The notes: generated by a model not told the origin, from the sequence alone. A stretch of 64,000 nt of DNA from Gammaproteobacteria bacterium (GCA_029881795.1 JAOULX010000017.1:1-64000), one strand, 5' to 3'. Positions 19,956 to 31,313 are shown, counted from the stretch's first letter. Numbers and translations: made by a program.

Positions 19956-22043
19956 GTGGCACGCACGACTCCTATTGAGCGTTATCGAAATGTTGGCATC
20001 ATGGCGCATATTGATGCAGGCAAGACGACAACGACAGAGAGGGTGCTGTATTACACTGGAGTATCTCACAAAATAGGTGAGGTGCACGATGGTGCTGCTA
20101 CCATGGACTGGATGGAGCAGGAGCAGGAGCGTGGTATTACCATTACGTCTGCTGCTACTACCTGTTTCTGGCAGGGTATGGATAAGCAATACGAGCAACA
20201 TCGTATTAATATTATCGATACCCCAGGGCATGTTGATTTTACAATAGAGGTCGAGCGTTCGTTGCGTGTGCTCGACGGAGCGGTTGCTGTTTTTTGTGCG
20301 GTTGGTGGTGTTGAGCCTCAATCGGAGACGGTATGGCGTCAGGCGGATAAGTATCATGTACCGCGAATGGCCTTTATCAATAAAATGGACCGTACCGGTG
20401 CTGATTTTCTGCGTGTGGTTGAGCAGATAAAGAAACGATTGGGTGCAAACCCGGTGCCAATGCAAATTGCAATTGGTGCAGAAGAACAATTCGCAGGCGT
20501 CGTCGATCTGGTTAAGATGAAGGCGATTTACTGGGAAGAGGAAAATATGGGTGTCGCGTTCGAAGAACGTGATATTCCTGCCGGGATCTATGACCTGGCT
20601 GCTGAGTGGCGCGAGCACATGCTTGAAGCTGCGGCCGAATCTTCAGAAGAATTGATGGATAAGTACCTAGAAAACGGTGATCTGTCATCAGAAGATATTA
20701 AGCAGGGTATACGAGTTCGTACTTTATCTAATGAACTTATTCCTGTTTTATGTGGTTCCGCCTTTAAGAATAAAGGTGTTCAGTCAATGCTGGATGCGGT
20801 GGTTGATTATATGCCGTCGCCGCTCGATGTGCCGCCGATTAAGGGTGAGTTGCCGGGTGCAGAAGTGGGTGAAAGACATGCTTCTGATAGTGAGCCGTTT
20901 GCAGCGCTGGCATTTAAGATAGCGACCGATCCGTTTGTGGGTACGCTGACGTTTTTTAGAGTTTATTCCGGTGTCTTGAAAACCGGTGATGCGGTCTTTA
21001 ATTCTGTAAAAGAGAAAAAAGACCGGGTCGGGCGTATTGTGCAGATGCATGCCAATAGCCGTGAAGAAGTTAAAGAAGTGCGAGCAGGCGACATTGCTGC
21101 TGCTATCGGGCTTAAGAATGTAACAACTGGCGACACCTTGTGTGTTGTTGATGATCCGATCGTGTTAGAGCGTATGGATTTCCCGGAGCCGGTTATCTCG
21201 GTTGCGGTAGAGCCAAGAACCCTCGCTGATCAGGATAAAATGGCGATTGCTTTAGCTAAGCTGGCTAATGAGGATCCTTCTTTTCGGGTACGTACCGACG
21301 AAGAATCTGGTCAGACTATCATCGCTGGTATGGGTGAGTTGCACCTAGAGATTATAGTTGATCGTATGAAACGCGAATTTGGCGTTGAAGCGAATGTTGG
21401 TAATCCTCAGGTCTCGTACCGTGAGGCTATTCGCAAAACGGTAGAGCAGGAAGGGAAGTTTGTTCGTCAATCGGGTGGTCGTGGTCAATACGGTCATGTC
21501 TGGTTGAGGCTTGAGCCGCTCGAGCAAGGTGCTGGCTATGAGTTTGTTAGCGAGATTGTGGGTGGTGCGGTACCCAAGGAATATATACCTGCTGTTGATA
21601 AAGGTGTTCAGGAGCAGATGGAAAGCGGCGTGCTTTCAGGCTATCCGTTAGTGGATGTAAGGGTTACTTTGTTTGATGGTTCTTACCATGATGTCGACTC
21701 AAATGAGATGGCATTCAAGGTGGCAGGTTCCATGGGTTTAAGGCAGGCTGCTTTAGAGGCTGATCCTGTATTGCTTGAGCCCATGATGAAGGTTGAGGTT
21801 GTTACCCCGGAAGATCACATGGGTGATGTGATGGGTGATCTCAATCGTCGGCGTGGCATTGTGCAGGGGATGGACGATGTGCCGGCAGGTAAAGTAATTA
21901 GTGCCGAAGTTCCGTTGTCGGAAATGTTCGGTTATGCGACATCTTTGAGGTCAGCAACTCAGGGTCGTGCGACCTACTCCATGGAGTTTGCGCACTATGC
22001 TGAAGCCCCGTCAAGTGTTGCTGATGTTGTGATTAATCACTAG
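19956..22043 (+). CDS. fusA: Elongation factor G
   Basis: 695 aa translocase (E. coli 704) from a GTG at 19956. The G1 loop AHIDAGKTT is near residues 17-25, with switch [10 protein letters not shown] and NKMD present. Domain IV carries the GGRGQYGHV segment and the C-terminal domain is intact ([14 protein letters not shown]). It lies between rpsG and tufA as in E. coli. Confidence 0.98.
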   Translation: MARTTPIERYRNVGIMAHIDAGKTTTTERVLYYTGVSHKIGEVHDGAATMDWMEQEQERGITITSAATTCFWQGMDKQYEQHRINIIDTPGHVDFTIEVERSLRVLDGAVAVFCAVGGVEPQSETVWRQADKYHVPRMAFINKMDRTGADFLRVVEQIKKRLGANPVPMQIAIGAEEQFAGVVDLVKMKAIYWEEENMGVAFEERDIPAGIYDLAAEWREHMLEAAAESSEELMDKYLENGDLSSEDIKQGIRVRTLSNELIPVLCGSAFKNKGVQSMLDAVVDYMPSPLDVPPIKGELPGAEVGERHASDSEPFAALAFKIATDPFVGTLTFFRVYSGVLKTGDAVFNSVKEKKDRVGRIVQMHANSREEVKEVRAGDIAAAIGLKNVTTGDTLCVVDDPIVLERMDFPEPVISVAVEPRTLADQDKMAIALAKLANEDPSFRVRTDEESGQTIIAGMGELHLEIIVDRMKREFGVEANVGNPQVSYREAIRKTVEQEGKFVRQSGGRGQYGHVWLRLEPLEQGAGYEFVSEIVGGAVPKEYIPAVDKGVQEQMESGVLSGYPLVDVRVTLFDGSYHDVDSNEMAFKVAGSMGLRQAALEADPVLLEPMMKVEVVTPEDHMGDVMGDLNRRRGIVQGMDDVPAGKVISAEVPLSEMFGYATSLRSATQGRATYSMEFAHYAEAPSSVADVVINH

Positions 22044-22095
22044 AGGATTTCTGGTTGATTAAAAAGAATTTAACGATTATTAAGAGGTAAGAGCT

Positions 22096-23286
22096 GTGTC
22101 TAAGGAAAAGTTCGAACGTAATAAACCACATGTAAACGTGGGCACAATTGGCCACGTTGACCATGGTAAAACCACACTGACTGCTGCGCTGACCAAGTGT
22201 ATGGCAGAAAAGCACGGTGGTGCAGTTAAAGCATTTGACCAAATTGATAATGCACCGGAAGAAAGAGCGCGTGGTATCACGATCGCGACTTCACACGTAG
22301 AGTATGAGTCAGACAATCGTCACTATGCCCACGTTGACTGCCCGGGACACGCTGACTACGTTAAAAACATGATCACGGGTGCTGCTCAGATGGACGGAGC
22401 GATCTTAGTATGCTCCGCTGCAGATGGCCCAATGCCACAAACGCGTGAGCACATCCTGTTATCACGTCAGGTTGGTGTACCTTATATTCTGGTATTCATG
22501 AACAAAGCAGACATGGTTGATGATGCTGAGTTAATCGAGCTGGTAGAAATGGAAATCCGTGAGTTATTGGATCTTTACGACTTCCCAGGTGACGATACGC
22601 CAATCATCGTTGGTTCGGCCTTAAAAGCACTGGAGGGTGATACCTCTGACATCGGTGTACCTGCGATCGAGAAACTGGTTGAAGCAATGGATTCATACAT
22701 TCCAGAGCCAGTTCGTGATACAGACAAAGAATTCCTGATGCCGGTTGAAGATGTATTCTCAATCTCAGGTCGTGGTACGGTTGTAACAGGTCGTATCGAA
22801 CGCGGTATCGTACACACAGGTGACGAAATCGAAATTGTTGGTATTCGCGACACTCAAACCACTACTTGTACTGGTGTTGAAATGTTCCGCAAACTGCTGG
22901 ACGAAGGTCAAGCGGGTGATAACGTAGGTCTGTTATTACGTGGTACTAAGCGTGAAGATGTAGAGCGTGGTCAGGTATGTTGTAAGCCTGGTTCAGTTAA
23001 GCCGCACACTACCTTCGAAACAGAAGTTTATATACTAAGCAAAGATGAAGGTGGTCGTCACACGCCATTCTTCAACAACTACCGTCCCCAGTTCTACTTC
23101 CGTACAACTGATGTGACCGGTGCTTGTGATCTGCCAGAAGGCACAGAAATGGTAATGCCAGGTGATAACGTCAAAATGACAGTTACCCTGATTGCCCCAA
23201 TCGCGATGGAAGAAGGTTTACGCTTCGCTATTCGTGAAGGTGGCCGTACCGTTGGTGCGGGCGTTGTAAGTAAAATTATTGAGTAA
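22096..23286 (+). CDS. tufA: Elongation factor Tu (copy 2, tufA position)
   Basis: 396 aa, identical in protein sequence to the tufB product at 5634. Translation begins at a GTG (22096) preceded by TAAGAGGTAAGAG, whereas the other copy uses ATG; otherwise I saw only two silent differences (23259 and 23262). It is followed only eight bases later by rpsJ, so str and S10 genes run together without a gap. Confidence 0.98.
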   Translation: MSKEKFERNKPHVNVGTIGHVDHGKTTLTAALTKCMAEKHGGAVKAFDQIDNAPEERARGITIATSHVEYESDNRHYAHVDCPGHADYVKNMITGAAQMDGAILVCSAADGPMPQTREHILLSRQVGVPYILVFMNKADMVDDAELIELVEMEIRELLDLYDFPGDDTPIIVGSALKALEGDTSDIGVPAIEKLVEAMDSYIPEPVRDTDKEFLMPVEDVFSISGRGTVVTGRIERGIVHTGDEIEIVGIRDTQTTTCTGVEMFRKLLDEGQAGDNVGLLLRGTKREDVERGQVCCKPGSVKPHTTFETEVYILSKDEGGRHTPFFNNYRPQFYFRTTDVTGACDLPEGTEMVMPGDNVKMTVTLIAPIAMEEGLRFAIREGGRTVGAGVVSKIIE

Positions 23287-23287
23287 T
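22097..23287 (+). repeat. Long direct repeat, copy 2 (tuf)
   Basis: Partner of 5635-6825 in the same orientation. Flanking sequences are unrelated on both sides, so the homogenised tract is precisely gene-sized. Confidence 0.9.
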
Positions 23288-23294
23288 TGAGAAA

Positions 23295-23609
23295 ATGGCT
23301 ACTAATCAAACAATACGTATTCGTCTTAAGGCTTATGACTATCGCTTAATTGATCGTTCTGCCGGAGAAATCGTAGAAACCGCAAAACGTACCGGTGCTC
23401 GAGTTTTGGGTCCGATACCTTTGCCTACAAAGAAAGAACGCTTTACGGTTTTGATATCGCCACACGTGAATAAAGATGCGCGTGATCAATATGAGATCCG
23501 TACTCATAAGCGTTTGCTGGATATCGTAGATCCTACAGATAAAACTGTAGATGCTTTAATGAAGCTTGATCTCGCTGCTGGCGTAGATGTGCAAATAAAA
23601 CTCAACTAA
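23295..23609 (+). CDS. rpsJ: 30S ribosomal protein S10
   Basis: 104 aa. S10 is also NusE, the antitermination partner of NusG and NusB. The family segment [20 protein letters not shown] is complete, and the C-terminus reads VDVQIKLN. It sits eight bases behind tufA, with no room for an S10-type regulatory leader in front of it; the next gene, rplC, comes only after a 135-bp gap holding promoter and hairpin signals. Confidence 0.98.
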   Translation: MATNQTIRIRLKAYDYRLIDRSAGEIVETAKRTGARVLGPIPLPTKKERFTVLISPHVNKDARDQYEIRTHKRLLDIVDPTDKTVDALMKLDLAAGVDVQIKLN

Positions 23610-23621
23610 TCGAAATTTATC

Positions 23622-23630
23622 TGTTATAAT
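23622..23630 (+). promoter_or_regulatory. Extended -10 promoter candidate for rplC onward
   Basis: TGT followed by a perfect TATAAT (23625-23630) forms an extended -10 element 115 bases before rplC. No good -35 is visible, which extended -10 promoters can tolerate. Predicted transcription would start near 23637, immediately before the following hairpin. Confidence 0.5.
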
Positions 23631-23640
23631 GCGTGATTCG

Positions 23641-23666
23641 CTGGCCCGGAATTACTTCTGGGCCAG
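23641..23666 (+). promoter_or_regulatory. Leader hairpin upstream of rplC
   Basis: An 11-bp stem (23641-23651 with 23656-23666, one G-T pair) is capped by TTAC. It begins just after the extended -10 promoter candidate. No T-run follows. It may be a shifted equivalent of the S10-operon autoregulatory leader, which in E. coli precedes rpsJ; that link is inference. Confidence 0.55.
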
Positions 23667-23744
23667 TTGTATAATGGGTTTGAGTGATTGCATTTATTTG
23701 CATTAAGAATTTAGTTTCCAATATATGTTTCCTGGGTGGAAAAA

Positions 23745-24383
23745 ATGGCTTTGGGTCTAGTAGGTAAAAAATCTGGAATGACGCGCATCTTCACTGAAGA
23801 TGGTGTGTCGATCCCTGTAACTGTTGTTGAAGTTGCACCTAATCGTGTTACTCAATTAAAGAACATTGAGAGTGATGGTTATTGTGCTATCCAGGTAACG
23901 ACAGGAACAAAGCGCGCTTCTCGTGTAAATAAGGCGAAAGCGGGTCACTTTAGTAAGGCGGGTGTTGAAGCCGGTTCGGGTTTGTGGGAGTTTCGTGTTG
24001 AAGCTGATGCAATGACTGAGCTGCAGCCTGGCTCTGAGTTTAATGTGGATGTGTTTGAAGATGGTCAGATAGTTGATGTTACTGGCCAGAGCATAGGTAA
24101 AGGTTTTCAGGGCGGTATTAAGCGTCATAACTTCTCTATGCAAGATGCAACGCATGGTAACTCCCTGTCGCACCGTTCAAACGGTTCGATCGGTATGAAC
24201 CAGACGCCTGGTCGTGTATTTAAAGGTAAGAAGATGTCGGGTCATATGGGTGCGCGTCAGCGTACTGCTCAGAACCTGGAAGTTGTTCGTGTCGATACAG
24301 ATCGTGGTTTGCTGCTGATTAAAGGCGCGATACCAGGCTCTAAGGGCGGCGACGTAATCATTAAACCTGCTGCCAAAGCATAA
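23745..24383 (+). CDS. rplC: 50S ribosomal protein L3
   Basis: 212 aa from the ATG at 23745 (preceded by GGGTGGAA). An in-frame GTG at 23736 would add three residues. L3 starts 50S assembly. The loop that reaches the peptidyl transferase centre is present ([12 protein letters not shown]), with the usual [12 protein letters not shown] nearby. Confidence 0.97.
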   Translation: MALGLVGKKSGMTRIFTEDGVSIPVTVVEVAPNRVTQLKNIESDGYCAIQVTTGTKRASRVNKAKAGHFSKAGVEAGSGLWEFRVEADAMTELQPGSEFNVDVFEDGQIVDVTGQSIGKGFQGGIKRHNFSMQDATHGNSLSHRSNGSIGMNQTPGRVFKGKKMSGHMGARQRTAQNLEVVRVDTDRGLLLIKGAIPGSKGGDVIIKPAAKA

Positions 24384-24405
24384 CGAATTTCGAGGTTCCT
24401 AGAGA

Positions 24406-25011
24406 ATGGATCTGCAAATTTTAAACGGTTCAAATAATGTGTCTGTCAATGATGCGATTTTTGGCTGTGATTTTAAAGAAGGTTTGGTACATCAGGCGGT
24501 TACTGCATTTATGTCAGGCGCGCGTCAGGGTACTAAAGCGCAAAAGAGTCGCTCGGCAGTTCGCGGTGGCGGTGCTAAGCCATGGGCTCAGAAAGGTACA
24601 GGTCGTGCGCGAGCAGGCACCAGTCGTAGTCCGCTTTGGCGTTCTGGTGGCGTAACATTCGCTGCTCAGCCGCGTGACTATTCCGTTAAGTTGAATAAGA
24701 AAATGTATCGTGCTGCGATACGTTCTATTTTGTCAGAGCTGGTTCGTCAGGAGCGTTTGGTTGTTGTTGAGGATTTTGCGATTGCAGAGCCTAAAACAAA
24801 AGCTATGGTCGCTAAGATGAAAGAGTTTGGTGAGGGTAGTTCATTGATCGTTACCGAAACAGGTGATGAGGCTTTATACCTTTCAGCAAGAAATCTGATT
24901 AATGTTGAAGTGACAGATGTTTCTGGTCTGAATCCGGTTGCATTGGTTGGTTTTGATAGAGTTATTTTTACTGTTGGTTCTATCAGAGTTATCGAGGAGT
25001 GGTTAGCATGA
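24406..25011 (+). CDS. rplD: 50S ribosomal protein L4
   Basis: 201 aa, the E. coli length. The extended tunnel loop has [20 protein letters not shown], and the wild-type sequence predicts no macrolide-resistance change there. In E. coli L4 represses its own operon. The stop overlaps the rplW start. Confidence 0.97.
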   Translation: MDLQILNGSNNVSVNDAIFGCDFKEGLVHQAVTAFMSGARQGTKAQKSRSAVRGGGAKPWAQKGTGRARAGTSRSPLWRSGGVTFAAQPRDYSVKLNKKMYRAAIRSILSELVRQERLVVVEDFAIAEPKTKAMVAKMKEFGEGSSLIVTETGDEALYLSARNLINVEVTDVSGLNPVALVGFDRVIFTVGSIRVIEEWLA

Positions 25012-25304
25012 ATGAAGAACGCTTATTACAAGTGCTGTTAGCGCCTCATGTTTCTGAAAAAACGACAGCAGCTGCTGATGCAGTTAATCAGCACGTATTT
25101 AAGGTTGCAACTAATGCTACTAAAACCGAAATTAAACAAGCTGTTGAAAAGCTGTTTAATGTAAAGGTTTCAAAGGTTCAGGTTGTTAATGTAAAAGGCA
25201 AAAGCAAGCGCTTTGGCCAACGTTTAGGCAAGCGTTCAGACTGGCGTAAAGCATATATTGCTTTAGAAGCGGGTCAGGATATTGAACTTGCCGGCGCTAA
25301 TTGA
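25008..25304 (+). CDS. rplW: 50S ribosomal protein L23
   Basis: 98 aa from the ATG at 25008, which overlaps the rplD stop as ATGA; the product starts [23 protein letters not shown] at 24999 is less likely. L23 lies at the tunnel exit and docks trigger factor and SRP. The C-terminal [17 protein letters not shown] segment is conserved. Confidence 0.96.
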   Translation: MNEERLLQVLLAPHVSEKTTAAADAVNQHVFKVATNATKTEIKQAVEKLFNVKVSKVQVVNVKGKSKRFGQRLGKRSDWRKAYIALEAGQDIELAGAN

Positions 25305-25322
25305 GTTAAGGGTTAATAAACG

Positions 25323-26150
25323 ATGGCTATCGTAAAAACTAAACCAACTTCACCAGGTCGTCGCTTTGTTGTAAAGGTTGTTAATAAAGATCTTTACAAG
25401 GGCGAACCTCATAAGGCGCTGGTTGAGAAAAAATCCAAGAATGGTGGTCGTAATAATAACGGTCGCATTACTGTACGACATGTCGGTGGTGGTCATAAGC
25501 AGCGCTATCGTGTTGTTGATTTCAAACGTGATAAAGACGGCATTGAAGCAAAAGTTGAGCGTATTGAGTATGATCCAAATCGCACAGCCCATATTGCTTT
25601 GTTGGTATATAGCGATGGTGAACGTCGTTATATAATTGCACCAAAAGGTCTGCAGGCAGGTGATACTGTTGCTTCTGGTGCTAATGCGCCAATCAAGATT
25701 GGTAATACTTTGCCAATCAGAAATATACCTGTTGGTTCGCAAGTGCATTGCATTGAAATGAAGCCTGGTAAAGGTGCTCAGATTGCACGTAGCGCCGGCG
25801 CGGTAGTTCAGTTGGTTGCTCGTGAAGGCATTTATGCGTCTCTTAGACTGCGTTCAGGCGAGATGCGTAAAATCCATGTTGATTGTAAAGCTACAATCGG
25901 TGAAGTAGGTAACTCGGAGCATAGTCTTTCGTCACTGGGTAAAGCTGGTGCGACTCGCTGGCGCGGTGTTCGTCCGACGGTTCGTGGTGTTGCAATGAAC
26001 CCGGTTGATCACCCACACGGTGGTGGTGAAGGTCGTACCTCTGGTGGTCGTCATCCTGTTTCTCCATGGGGTGTCCCAACTAAGGGTTACAAGACTCGTA
26101 GTAATAAACGTACGGACAAAATGATTGTTCGTAGACGTAATCGTAAATAA
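25323..26150 (+). CDS. rplB: 50S ribosomal protein L2
   Basis: 275 aa (E. coli 273). It is essential for subunit joining and peptidyl transfer. The near-catalytic histidine region [16 protein letters not shown] is intact, as are [16 protein letters not shown] and the C-terminal basic tail. Confidence 0.98.
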   Translation: MAIVKTKPTSPGRRFVVKVVNKDLYKGEPHKALVEKKSKNGGRNNNGRITVRHVGGGHKQRYRVVDFKRDKDGIEAKVERIEYDPNRTAHIALLVYSDGERRYIIAPKGLQAGDTVASGANAPIKIGNTLPIRNIPVGSQVHCIEMKPGKGAQIARSAGAVVQLVAREGIYASLRLRSGEMRKIHVDCKATIGEVGNSEHSLSSLGKAGATRWRGVRPTVRGVAMNPVDHPHGGGEGRTSGGRHPVSPWGVPTKGYKTRSNKRTDKMIVRRRNRK

Positions 26151-26163
26151 TTGAGGTAGTACT

Positions 26164-26436
26164 GTGCCACGCTCACTTAAAAAAGGCCCGTTTATTGATC
26201 AACATCTGCTGAGAAAAGTAGAAGTTGCTAAAGAAGCAAATGACCGTCGTCCAATCAAAACTTGGTCTCGCCGTTCGGTTATCTTTCCAGAAATGGTTGG
26301 TTTAACGATCGCTGTGCATAATGGTCGTCAGCATATTCCTGTGTTAGTTAATGAGAATATGGTTGGTCATAAGTTAGGTGAGTTTGCGTTGACGCGTACA
26401 TTCAAAGGTCACGTTGCTGACAAGAAATCTAGGTAG
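26164..26436 (+). CDS. rpsS: 30S ribosomal protein S19
   Basis: 90 aa from a GTG (26164) preceded by GAGGTAGT. It starts [16 protein letters not shown] and contains [14 protein letters not shown] and [13 protein letters not shown], typical of S19, which pairs with S13 in the 30S head. Confidence 0.97.
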   Translation: MPRSLKKGPFIDQHLLRKVEVAKEANDRRPIKTWSRRSVIFPEMVGLTIAVHNGRQHIPVLVNENMVGHKLGEFALTRTFKGHVADKKSR

Positions 26437-26444
26437 GACTGATC

Positions 26445-26777
26445 ATGCAAGTTTCTTCAAAATTGAGATATGCCCGAATTTCTGCACAAAAATGCAGACT
26501 AGTTGCTGATCAGATCCGTGGTTTGCCGGTCGATCAGGCATTGCAGGAGTTAACCTTTAGCACTAAAAAAGCGGCTAAGATGGTTAAAAAAATACTTGAA
26601 TCTGCAATTGCAAATGCCGAGCACAATGAAGGTGCTGATATTGATGATCTTAAAGTATCGACTGTTTTCGTTGATGAAGGTCCAACAATGAAACGAATTC
26701 AGCCTCGAGCAAAAGGTCGTGCGTATCGTATTTTAAAGCGCACAAGTCATATTACAGTCATGGTTGCGGATAGCTAA
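26445..26777 (+). CDS. rplV: 50S ribosomal protein L22
   Basis: 110 aa, the E. coli length. The tunnel-lining beta hairpin region includes [20 protein letters not shown] with no deletion of the type seen in macrolide resistance. It is the last small gene before rpsC, 13 bases away. Confidence 0.97.
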   Translation: MQVSSKLRYARISAQKCRLVADQIRGLPVDQALQELTFSTKKAAKMVKKILESAIANAEHNEGADIDDLKVSTVFVDEGPTMKRIQPRAKGRAYRILKRTSHITVMVADS

Positions 26778-26790
26778 GAGAGATAATGTA

Positions 26791-27477
26791 ATGGGTCAAA
26801 AAGTTCATCCAATTGGAATTCGTTTAGGTATCGCAACTGACTGGAGTTCAAAATGGTTTGCAGAAACAAAAGATTTTGCAAATCTACTGAATACCGATCT
26901 TACAGTTCGTGATTATCTGAAAACAAAACTGGCACATGCTTCAGTCAGTCGCATACAGATTGAGCGTCCTGCACGTTCGGCTGTTATTACCATACACACG
27001 GCTCGTCCAGGTGTTGTTATCGGTAAAAAAGGCGAAGATATTGAAAAGCTGAGACATGATGTTGCTGAGCGTATGGATATCCATGTTAATAATGTAAAAA
27101 TTAACATTGAAGAAATTCGTAAGCCGGAGTTGGATGCGCAGTTAGTCGCTGAAGGTGTGGCGCAGCAGCTGGAACGTCGAGTTATGTTCCGTCGTGCAAT
27201 GAAACGTTCAGTAAGTAATACGATGCGTATGGGTGCTCAGGGTATTAAAATCAATATCGCTGGTCGCCTGAACGGTGCTGAAATAGCTCGTGCAGAATGG
27301 TACAGAGAAGGTCGTGTTCCATTGCATACATTACGTGCTGATATTGATTATGGTGTCGCCAGAGCTAACACTACATACGGTGTTATTGGTATAAAAGTAT
27401 GGATCTTCAAAGGTGAAGTTCATGATTTTTATGCCGTTAAAGACTCTGACGATAAGAACAAAAAGACTGCAGGCTAG
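26791..27477 (+). CDS. rpsC: 30S ribosomal protein S3
   Basis: 228 aa from the ATG at 26791 ([14 protein letters not shown]). An upstream in-frame start at 26764 overlaps rplV and is rejected. The KH domain has [16 protein letters not shown]. The C-terminal domain forms part of the mRNA entry helicase with S4 and S5. Confidence 0.97.
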   Translation: MGQKVHPIGIRLGIATDWSSKWFAETKDFANLLNTDLTVRDYLKTKLAHASVSRIQIERPARSAVITIHTARPGVVIGKKGEDIEKLRHDVAERMDIHVNNVKINIEEIRKPELDAQLVAEGVAQQLERRVMFRRAMKRSVSNTMRMGAQGIKINIAGRLNGAEIARAEWYREGRVPLHTLRADIDYGVARANTTYGVIGIKVWIFKGEVHDFYAVKDSDDKNKKTAG

Positions 27478-27488
27478 GAAATAGATAG

Positions 27489-27902
27489 ATGTTACAGCCA
27501 AAGCGTACAAAATTCAGAAAGGTGCATAAAGGTCGAAATCGCGGTCTTGCACAAAGTGGTAATAAAGTTAGTTTCGGTGAGTTTGGTTTAAAAGCTGTCG
27601 ATCGCGGGCGTATTACTGCGCGTCAGATCGAAGCGGCTCGTCGTGCAATGACTCGTCACATTAAACGTGGTGGTAAAATCTGGATTCGAATTTTTCCAGA
27701 CAAACCAATTACAACCAAGCCTTTAGAAGTTCGTATGGGTAAAGGTAAGGGTAATGTTGATTACTGGGTTGCTCAGGTTCAGCCAGGTAGCGTTCTTTAT
27801 GAAATGGAAGGTGTTTCAGAAGAGCTAGCTCGTGAAGCATTTAAATTGGCGGCTGCAAAGCTTCCTATTAAAACTGTTTTCGTTAATCGTCAGGTGATGT
27901 AA
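27489..27902 (+). CDS. rplP: 50S ribosomal protein L16
   Basis: 137 aa. It starts [19 protein letters not shown] and contains [20 protein letters not shown] near the A-site tRNA contact. Its stop overlaps the rpmC start (TAATG). Confidence 0.97.
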   Translation: MLQPKRTKFRKVHKGRNRGLAQSGNKVSFGEFGLKAVDRGRITARQIEAARRAMTRHIKRGGKIWIRIFPDKPITTKPLEVRMGKGKGNVDYWVAQVQPGSVLYEMEGVSEELAREAFKLAAAKLPIKTVFVNRQVM

Positions 27903-28111
27903 TGGCTATTGTTACTGCAAAAGAATATCGTGAAAAGTCTGTTGCTGACTTGCAACTTGAGTTGCTTGAATTGCGTCGTGAACAGTTTAATTTGCGCATG
28001 CAAAACGGCATTGGTCAGGCTTCAAAAAATCATTTGTTTGATAATGTGCGTAAAAACATCGCGCGCCTTAAAACAATTGTAAATGAAAAGACAATAGCGG
28101 GTGATAAATAA
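27902..28111 (+). CDS. rpmC: 50S ribosomal protein L29
   Basis: 69 aa, slightly longer than E. coli (63). A two-helix protein near the tunnel exit, with [14 protein letters not shown] and [11 protein letters not shown]. It is coupled on both sides by overlapping stop/start codons to rplP and rpsQ. Confidence 0.96.
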   Translation: MAIVTAKEYREKSVADLQLELLELRREQFNLRMQNGIGQASKNHLFDNVRKNIARLKTIVNEKTIAGDK

Positions 28112-28380
28112 TGAGTGATACTCAGACAGAAATCCAGCATTCACTAACAGGTCGTGTGACCAGTGACAAAATGGATAAAACCGTTACAGTAACTGTTGAG
28201 CGTCGTGTTCGTCATCCTCTTTATGGAAAGATTATCAAGCGTTCTTCAAAGTTTCATGTTCATGATGAAGCGAATGAATGTAATGTAAATGATGTTGTAA
28301 CAATCGAGCAGTGTCGTCCGATTTCTAAACTGAAATCCTGGCGTCTGGTTAAGATTGTTGAGAAAGCAAGCCAGATTTAG
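28111..28380 (+). CDS. rpsQ: 30S ribosomal protein S17
   Basis: 89 aa. OB-fold primary 16S binder with [16 protein letters not shown] and the conserved [12 protein letters not shown] near the C-terminus. It ends the S10-type group; rplN follows after a 40-base gap with no clear promoter. Confidence 0.97.
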   Translation: MSDTQTEIQHSLTGRVTSDKMDKTVTVTVERRVRHPLYGKIIKRSSKFHVHDEANECNVNDVVTIEQCRPISKLKSWRLVKIVEKASQI

Positions 28381-28420
28381 TGGCTTTTTATAAGAATTTG
28401 CGAGTCGGAAATAACTAGCC

Positions 28421-28789
28421 ATGATTCAGATGCAGACAGTTTTAAACGCGGCAGACAACAGTGGTGCCCGTCGTGTTCAGTGTATTAAGGTACTGGGTGG
28501 TTCACATCGTCGCTATGCAGCGGTTGGTGATGTCATCAAGGTAAGCATTAAAGATGCTATTCCACGCGGTAAAGTAAAGAAAGGCGAAGTATATAATGCA
28601 GTTGTAGTTCGTACTGCTAAAGGTATTCGTCGTCCGGACGGTTCTGTTATTCGCTTTGATTCAAATGCAGCAGTACTGTTAAACAATAATTTGCAGCCAA
28701 TTGGTACTCGTATCTTTGGACCTGTTACTCGTGAATTACGTAATGAAAAATTCATGAAAATTATTTCTCTTGCACCAGAAGTGTTGTAA
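28421..28789 (+). CDS. rplN: 50S ribosomal protein L14
   Basis: 122 aa. It starts [20 protein letters not shown] and ends [14 protein letters not shown], as in nearly all bacteria. L14 sits at the subunit interface. It is the first gene of the spc-type group. Confidence 0.98.
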   Translation: MIQMQTVLNAADNSGARRVQCIKVLGGSHRRYAAVGDVIKVSIKDAIPRGKVKKGEVYNAVVVRTAKGIRRPDGSVIRFDSNAAVLLNNNLQPIGTRIFGPVTRELRNEKFMKIISLAPEVL

Positions 28790-28805
28790 GGCGGAGTTAA
28801 TAGAG

Positions 28806-29123
28806 ATGCATAAGATTAAAAAAGGTGACGAAATTATCGTTACGGCAGGTAAAGATAAAGGTCGTCGCGGTAACGTTCTGCAGCTACTTGAGAATGATAA
28901 AATTCTGGTTGAAGGTGTGAATCTTGTTAAGAAACACGCTAAACCAAATCCTATGAAAGGTGAGCAAGGTGGCATTGTCAGTAAAGAAATGCCGTTACAC
29001 CGTTCGAATGTTATGTTGTTTAATCCGGCAACTAACAAGGGTGATCGAGTAGGAATTAAAACGTTAGATGACGGCAAAAAAGTCCGTTATTTCAAATCTA
29101 ACAACGAAGTCGTCGACGTATAG
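28806..29123 (+). CDS. rplX: 50S ribosomal protein L24
   Basis: 105 aa from the ATG at 28806 behind GGCGGAG. The KOW motif [17 protein letters not shown] is near the N-terminus. An upstream start at 28770 overlaps rplN and is rejected. L24 is an assembly initiator. Confidence 0.96.
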   Translation: MHKIKKGDEIIVTAGKDKGRRGNVLQLLENDKILVEGVNLVKKHAKPNPMKGEQGGIVSKEMPLHRSNVMLFNPATNKGDRVGIKTLDDGKKVRYFKSNNEVVDV

Positions 29124-29133
29124 GTTTCTGGCA

Positions 29134-29679
29134 ATGGCAAGGTTAGACAAGCATTATCGTGAAACAGTAGTGAAACAGCTTACTGAGCAGTTCGGTTACA
29201 AATCAGTAATGGAAGTGCCTCGTATTACTAAAATCACTCTGAATATGGGTGTTGGTGAAGCGGTTGGTGATAAGAAGATCATCGATTTTGCAGTCACTGA
29301 TATGGAAAAAATTGCAGGCCAAAAAGCCGTAGTTACAAAAGCTCGTAAATCAGTTGCAGGCTTTAAAGTGCGCGAAGAGTGGCCAATCGGTGTCAAGGTA
29401 ACACTGCGAAGTAATCGCATGTTTGAGTTTCTTGATCGCCTGGTGAATATTTCTATTCCACGTATCCGAGATTTCCGTGGTTTAAATGCCAAATCATTTG
29501 ATGGTCGTGGCAATTACAATATGGGTGTTCGTGAACAGATTATCTTCCCAGAAATCGATTACGATAAAATCGATACTCTGCGAGGTCTAGATATCAGTAT
29601 CACAACGACTGCAAAAACTGATGAAGAAGCTAAAGCATTACTGTCTGCATTTAGCTTCCCGTTCCGAGAAAAAGGGTAA
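29134..29679 (+). CDS. rplE: 50S ribosomal protein L5
   Basis: 181 aa from the ATG at 29134 ([20 protein letters not shown]). It binds 5S rRNA with L18 and contacts P-site t[14 protein letters not shown] and [15 protein letters not shown] are conserved. The longer frame to 29068 overlaps rplX. Confidence 0.97.
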   Translation: MARLDKHYRETVVKQLTEQFGYKSVMEVPRITKITLNMGVGEAVGDKKIIDFAVTDMEKIAGQKAVVTKARKSVAGFKVREEWPIGVKVTLRSNRMFEFLDRLVNISIPRIRDFRGLNAKSFDGRGNYNMGVREQIIFPEIDYDKIDTLRGLDISITTTAKTDEEAKALLSAFSFPFREKG

Positions 29680-29682
29680 GCA

Positions 29683-29988
29683 ATGGCTAAAGTATCGATG
29701 GTTATGCGTGAGCTTAAGCGCACTAAACTGGTTAATAAATATCAGGCTAAACGTGCAGAATTAAAGGCAATCATTGCTAATCCTGAATCCAGTTTTGAAG
29801 AATTAATGACGGCTCAGAATAAGTTAAATACTCTGCCTCGTGATTCAAGTCCGGTTCGTCAGCGTAATCGCTGTCGTATAACGGGTCGTCCACACGGTTA
29901 CTACCGTAAATTTGGGCTGGCGCGTAATAAATTACGTGAAGCTGCAATGCGCGGTGATATTCCAGGCCTTGTTAAGGCAAGTTGGTAA
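29683..29988 (+). CDS. rpsN: 30S ribosomal protein S14
   Basis: 101 aa, the long zinc-free type: the region [19 protein letters not shown] has one cysteine instead of the CxxC pairs of the short zinc form. It begins three bases after the rplE stop. Confidence 0.97.
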   Translation: MAKVSMVMRELKRTKLVNKYQAKRAELKAIIANPESSFEELMTAQNKLNTLPRDSSPVRQRNRCRITGRPHGYYRKFGLARNKLREAAMRGDIPGLVKASW

Positions 29989-29998
29989 GGGTTTAATT

Positions 29999-30394
29999 AT
30001 GAGTATGTCAGATCCAATCGCTGATATGTTGACACGTGTAAGAAACGGTCAGTCAGCAGATAAAGCAAGTGTCCAGATGCCTTCTTCAAAAGGTAAAGTC
30101 GCAATTGCAACTGTGTTAAAAAACGAAGGTTTTATTTCTAATTTTTCAGTTGATGAAAATGCCGGTAAGCCATTGTTAAATGTTGATCTTAAATACTTCC
30201 AGGGTAAACCTGTTATTGAAGAGATCAATCGTGTGAGTCGTCCGGGTTTGCGTATTTACAAGAGCAAAGACGAATTGCCAAAAATTCAAAATGGCTTAGG
30301 TATTGCCATTATTTCTACATCGAAAGGTGTAATGACTGATAGCCAAGCACGCGCAGCCGAACAAGGTGGTGAAGTGCTTTGTACTGTATCATAG
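29999..30394 (+). CDS. rpsH: 30S ribosomal protein S8
   Basis: 131 aa from the ATG at 29999 ([18 protein letters not shown]). In E. coli S8 represses the spc operon by binding near rplE. The C-terminal [16 protein letters not shown] is conserved. The frame back to 29912 overlaps rpsN. Confidence 0.97.
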   Translation: MSMSDPIADMLTRVRNGQSADKASVQMPSSKGKVAIATVLKNEGFISNFSVDENAGKPLLNVDLKYFQGKPVIEEINRVSRPGLRIYKSKDELPKIQNGLGIAIISTSKGVMTDSQARAAEQGGEVLCTVS

Positions 30395-30403
30395 GGTAGA
30401 GCA

Positions 30404-30937
30404 ATGTCTCGAATTGCAAATAAACCAGTTGAATTACCATCAGGCGTTGAAGTTAAACTAAACGGCCAAATGGTAAATGTAAAAGGTCCTAAAGGGTCTT
30501 CTGACATCACACTGCATGAAGCTGTTGCAGTGGCTCAAAATGATCAGGAATTAAATTTTTCAATGGCTGATGAAAAAGCAACAAATCTGGCCATGGTCGG
30601 AACAATGCGTTCATTAGTTGCAAATATGGTGCACGGTGTATCTCAAGGTTTTGAGAAAAAACTAACGCTGATTGGTGTTGGTTATCGTGCTGCGGTTCAG
30701 GGTAAGGTTCTTAATCTTACATTGGGTTTTTCGCATCCAGTAAATTTTGCTATTCCAGAAGGCATCAATATCGAATGTCCATCTCAGACTGAGATTATCG
30801 TCACCGGTATTGATAAACAACAAGTGGGTCAGGTTTCTGCGAATATTCGTGCTTACCGTCCGCCAGAGCCATACAAGGGTAAAGGTGTCCGTTATGCTGA
30901 TGAATATGTATTGCGTAAAGAAGCTAAGAAGAAATAG
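30404..30937 (+). CDS. rplF: 50S ribosomal protein L6
   Basis: 177 aa, the E. coli length. Two similar alpha/beta domains. The conserved C-terminal [20 protein letters not shown] next to the factor-binding site is present. Confidence 0.98.
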   Translation: MSRIANKPVELPSGVEVKLNGQMVNVKGPKGSSDITLHEAVAVAQNDQELNFSMADEKATNLAMVGTMRSLVANMVHGVSQGFEKKLTLIGVGYRAAVQGKVLNLTLGFSHPVNFAIPEGINIECPSQTEIIVTGIDKQQVGQVSANIRAYRPPEPYKGKGVRYADEYVLRKEAKKK

Positions 30938-30945
30938 GTGCTGAG

Positions 30946-31302
30946 ATGAAAGACGTTAAATCAAACAGAATTCGTCGTGCTAAAAAAACTCGTATGCGAA
31001 TTCGCGAGCAGGGTAAATGTCGTCTGAGTATTCATCGTACTCCGCGTCATATTTACGCTCAAATAATTGCAGCTAACGGTTCAGAGGTTCTGACGGCAGC
31101 ATCGACTGTAGAAGCTGATGTTAATAAAGATCTTAAAGTAACTGGTAATGTTGAAGCTGCCATTGCAGTCGGTAAAAAAATTGCTGAAAAAGCAAAAGCT
31201 GCTGGCATTACAGGCGTTGCGTTTGATCGTTCAGGTTTCAAATATCATGGTCGTGTAAAAGCTCTGGCTGATTCTGCACGTGAAAATGGTTTAGAGTTTT
31301 AA
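30946..31302 (+). CDS. rplR: 50S ribosomal protein L18
   Basis: 118 aa. 5S rRNA-binding protein with a basic N-terminus ([14 protein letters not shown]) and C-terminal [20 protein letters not shown]. It is eight bases behind rplF. Confidence 0.97.
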   Translation: MKDVKSNRIRRAKKTRMRIREQGKCRLSIHRTPRHIYAQIIAANGSEVLTAASTVEADVNKDLKVTGNVEAAIAVGKKIAEKAKAAGITGVAFDRSGFKYHGRVKALADSARENGLEF

Positions 31303-31313
31303 GGCTAAATATT

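Noticed and set aside
23670-23675. Second TATAAT just after the rplC leader hairpin
   Set aside because: No -35 and no extended -10; the upstream TGT-TATAAT at 23622 is a better candidate.
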